Shown here: piece after piece, positions 5,235 to 6,489 of the stretch
Layout: each line of letters starts with the position of its first letter
How positions within the stretch are numbered: position 1 is the stretch's first letter
DNA from: Methanoregulaceae archaeon
GTDB taxonomy: Archaea; Halobacteriota; Methanomicrobia; Methanomicrobiales; Methanospirillaceae
Length of the DNA: 6,489 nucleotides
Assembly: GCA_028679405.1 (NCBI GenBank)
Contig: JAJRBP010000219.1
Coordinates: forward strand, 1-6,489
Reading direction: 5' to 3'
Notes under the pieces: generated by a model
The model's input: the letters and a program-made list of their open reading frames with translations, nothing else
Database searches by the model: none
What the model was told of the DNA's origin: nothing
Program-made: the position numbers and the translations under genes

Positions 5235-6278
5235 ATGAAGACCGCGTTTATCACTGGAATAACCGGGCAGGATGGTTCATACCTCGCCGAACTCCTGCTC
5301 TCGAAAGGATACGAGGTGCATGGGCTGGTAAGGAGGTCGTCCTCACTGAATACGAGCAGGATCCAGCACCTGGTCACCGACCCCGAGTATCAGTCGGGAG
5401 CTCTTACGCTTCACTATGGAGACCTCTCGGATTCCGAGCAGATCTCTCACATCATCCGTACGGCTGCGCCTGACGAAGTATACAACCTCGGGGCGCAGAG
5501 CCACGTGAGAGTGAGCTTCGACACTCCCGAGTACACGGGTAATACCACCGGACTCGGGACCACCCGGCTTCTCGAGGCGATAAGGCGGAACCACCCGGTA
5601 AGCAGGTTCTACCAGGCTTCGAGCAGCGAGCTCTACGGCTCGACCCCGCCTCCCCAGAACGAGGAGACGTGTTTTCACCCGAGGAGTCCGTATGCCTGCG
5701 CGAAACTGTATGCATACTGGATGACGCGTAATTACAGGGACGGATACCAGATGTTCGCATGTAACGGCGTCCTTTTCAACCATGAATCCCCGAGAAGAGG
5801 CGAGACCTTCGTAACCAGGAAGATCACCCGCGGTATCGCACGCATCCTCGCCGGGAAGGACGAGTACCTCTCCCTGGGCAACCTCGATGCGAGACGCGAC
5901 TGGGGTTTCTCCCCCGAGTATGTGGAGTGCATGTGGCGGATACTCCAGCAGCCAAAACCTGATGATTTCGTGATCGGCACCGGCGAGGCCCACTCGGTCA
6001 GGGAGTTCCTTACGGAGTCGTTCTCGTATGCAGGGCTCGATATCGGGAAGAATATGAGGACGGACCAGAAATACTTCAGGCCGACTGAGGTCGATGCCCT
6101 TATCGCAGATGGACGGAAGGCAGCGGATGTCCTTGGCTGGAAGTCGTCGATCTCCTTCCAGGACCTGGTCAGGATCATGGTCGACGCCGATATGCGGGCA
6201 GAAGGTCTCGAGGCAATCGGTGAAGGTGATCGTATCCTCGAAAAGAAAATGCCCTGCCGCTGGTGGAAGGGCGACTGA
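5235..6278 (+). CDS. gmd: GDP-mannose 4,6-dehydratase
   Basis: This enzyme converts GDP-D-mannose to GDP-4-keto-6-deoxy-D-mannose with a tightly bound NADP(H), the first step toward GDP-L-fucose, GDP-D-rhamnose or GDP-perosamine. The 347-residue length is normal for this extended short-chain dehydrogenase family. The cofactor motif [11 protein letters not shown] is at 7-17, with RRSSS (33-37) in the region that binds the NADP phosphate. YGDLSD is at 61-66 and YNLGAQSHV at 83-91. The catalytic set is Ser130 and Glu132 in QASSSELYG, with Tyr153 and Lys157 in [23 protein letters not shown] (182-197) and [11 protein letters not shown] (214-224) are diagnostic of GMD. Ser130 replaces the Thr of E. 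coli GMD, a conservative change. The start is the first ATG of the conserved [14 protein letters not shown], after AGGA at 8 nt. It is cytoplasmic and probably feeds glycan or S-layer glycosylation. Confidence 0.96.
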   Translation: MKTAFITGITGQDGSYLAELLLSKGYEVHGLVRRSSSLNTSRIQHLVTDPEYQSGALTLHYGDLSDSEQISHIIRTAAPDEVYNLGAQSHVRVSFDTPEYTGNTTGLGTTRLLEAIRRNHPVSRFYQASSSELYGSTPPPQNEETCFHPRSPYACAKLYAYWMTRNYRDGYQMFACNGVLFNHESPRRGETFVTRKITRGIARILAGKDEYLSLGNLDARRDWGFSPEYVECMWRILQQPKPDDFVIGTGEAHSVREFLTESFSYAGLDIGKNMRTDQKYFRPTEVDALIADGRKAADVLGWKSSISFQDLVRIMVDADMRAEGLEAIGEGDRILEKKMPCRWWKGD

Positions 6279-6469
6279 TCGATCCTCCCATTCCAATCCC
6301 AGTCAGTGTTGGACGTTACCTTCACGTCCCCGGGAAGTTGCAGGATATCGATTTGTTTTTGATGGACAATCCCCGTGCACCTGTTTTCAAATGACCCGGC
6401 ATGGGAATAATTTACCAAAACCTATGGGTGATGCATAAGCAGCCGCATTATGAATAAACAGATGGTTTG
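6279..6469. other. Intergenic region after gmd
   Basis: No gene is supported. It holds the hairpin and T-rich stretch entered separately, then AT-rich DNA (about 6395-6460) that could contain the promoter of a gene beyond the right edge. I could not single out a convincing TATA box there. Confidence 0.45.
6311..6360 (+). terminator. Hairpin and T-rich stretch after gmd
   Basis: GGACGT (6311-6316) and ACGTCC (6324-6329) form a perfect 6-bp stem with a 7-nt loop 32 nt past the stop codon. ATTTGTTTTT follows about 20 nt later (6351-6360). The T-tract alone could terminate an archaeal transcript; the hairpin is too far from it to be a classical bacterial-type terminator. Confidence 0.4.
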
Positions 6470-6489
6470 ATGAAAAATGACCACATATC
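6470..6489 (+). CDS. Possible start of a further gene, cut by the right edge
   Basis: An ATG at 6470 opens MKNDHI and stays open to the window end; a second ATG at 6477 in another frame opens MTTY. Neither has a strong ribosome binding site (a GATGG or GGTTTGATG-like stretch lies just upstream). The fragment is too short for any product call. After gmd, a GDP-sugar reductase/epimerase or a glycosyltransferase is common, but nothing here shows that. Confidence 0.2.

Noticed and set aside
5343..6296. 317-codon - strand frame opposite gmd
   Set aside because: It is antisense to a textbook GDP-mannose dehydratase. Long antisense frames are common in GC-rich DNA.
1..6489. CRISPR array, toxin-antitoxin pair, restriction or retron-like system
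   Set aside because: There are no regularly spaced repeats, no nuclease, methylase or reverse-transcriptase motifs, and no paired small genes with toxin-antitoxin features. The only repeats are coding repeats and short hairpins.

Overview
The window looks like chromosomal DNA of a methanogenic archaeon, most likely of the order Methanomicrobiales (Methanoculleus/Methanoregula-like). The grounds are: GC-rich coding DNA with AT-rich archaeal TATA boxes and T-tract terminators; GGTGA/GGAG-type ribosome binding sites; a tRNA gene without an encoded CCA; and a gene set of a PQQ-type beta-propeller surface protein, a Cys-rich DUF3795 protein, a DUF4389 membrane protein and an archaeal-type histone-deacetylase-family hydrolase. 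The lineage is inferred from gene style, not from a database search.

Layout, left to right. (1) 3-1082 (+): the 3' part of a beta-propeller protein followed by two tandem Ig-like (IPT/TIG-type) domains, cut by the window edge. (2) 1083-1350: no convincing gene, but a T-tract terminator and an isolated TATA-like box near 1155. (3) 1351-1852 (-): a Cys-rich DUF3795 protein, followed by what looks like the remnant of a winged-helix regulator. (4) 1853-2064: non-coding, with a 9-bp inverted repeat and the terminator of the next gene. (5) 2065-3030 (-): an exported protein of unknown family. (6) 3332-3403 (-): tRNA-Arg(GCG) with its own promoter and T-rich terminator. (7) 3555-4481 (-): a complete, apparently active HDAC/AcuC-family deacetylase, with a GC-rich hairpin after its stop. 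(8) 4482-4831: a gene-free divergent leader with several inverted repeats. (9) 4832-5161 (+): a small DUF4389 membrane protein. (10) 5235-6278 (+): GDP-mannose 4,6-dehydratase (gmd) with its own promoter. (11) 6279-6489: intergenic, possibly reaching the start of another gene at the right edge.

The genes do not form one pathway. Most look like single-gene transcription units with their own promoters or terminators. Only the DUF3795 gene and the winged-helix remnant are close enough to share a transcript. gmd makes GDP-4-keto-6-deoxymannose, the precursor of GDP-rhamnose or GDP-fucose, and suggests that a surface-glycan or glycosylation locus begins at the right edge. The two exported proteins would act on the cell surface. 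I see no CRISPR array, insertion sequence, integrase or evident new defence system. The most interesting items are the decayed regulator, the unrecognised secreted protein, the isolated promoter-like site and the structured leader of the DUF4389 gene.
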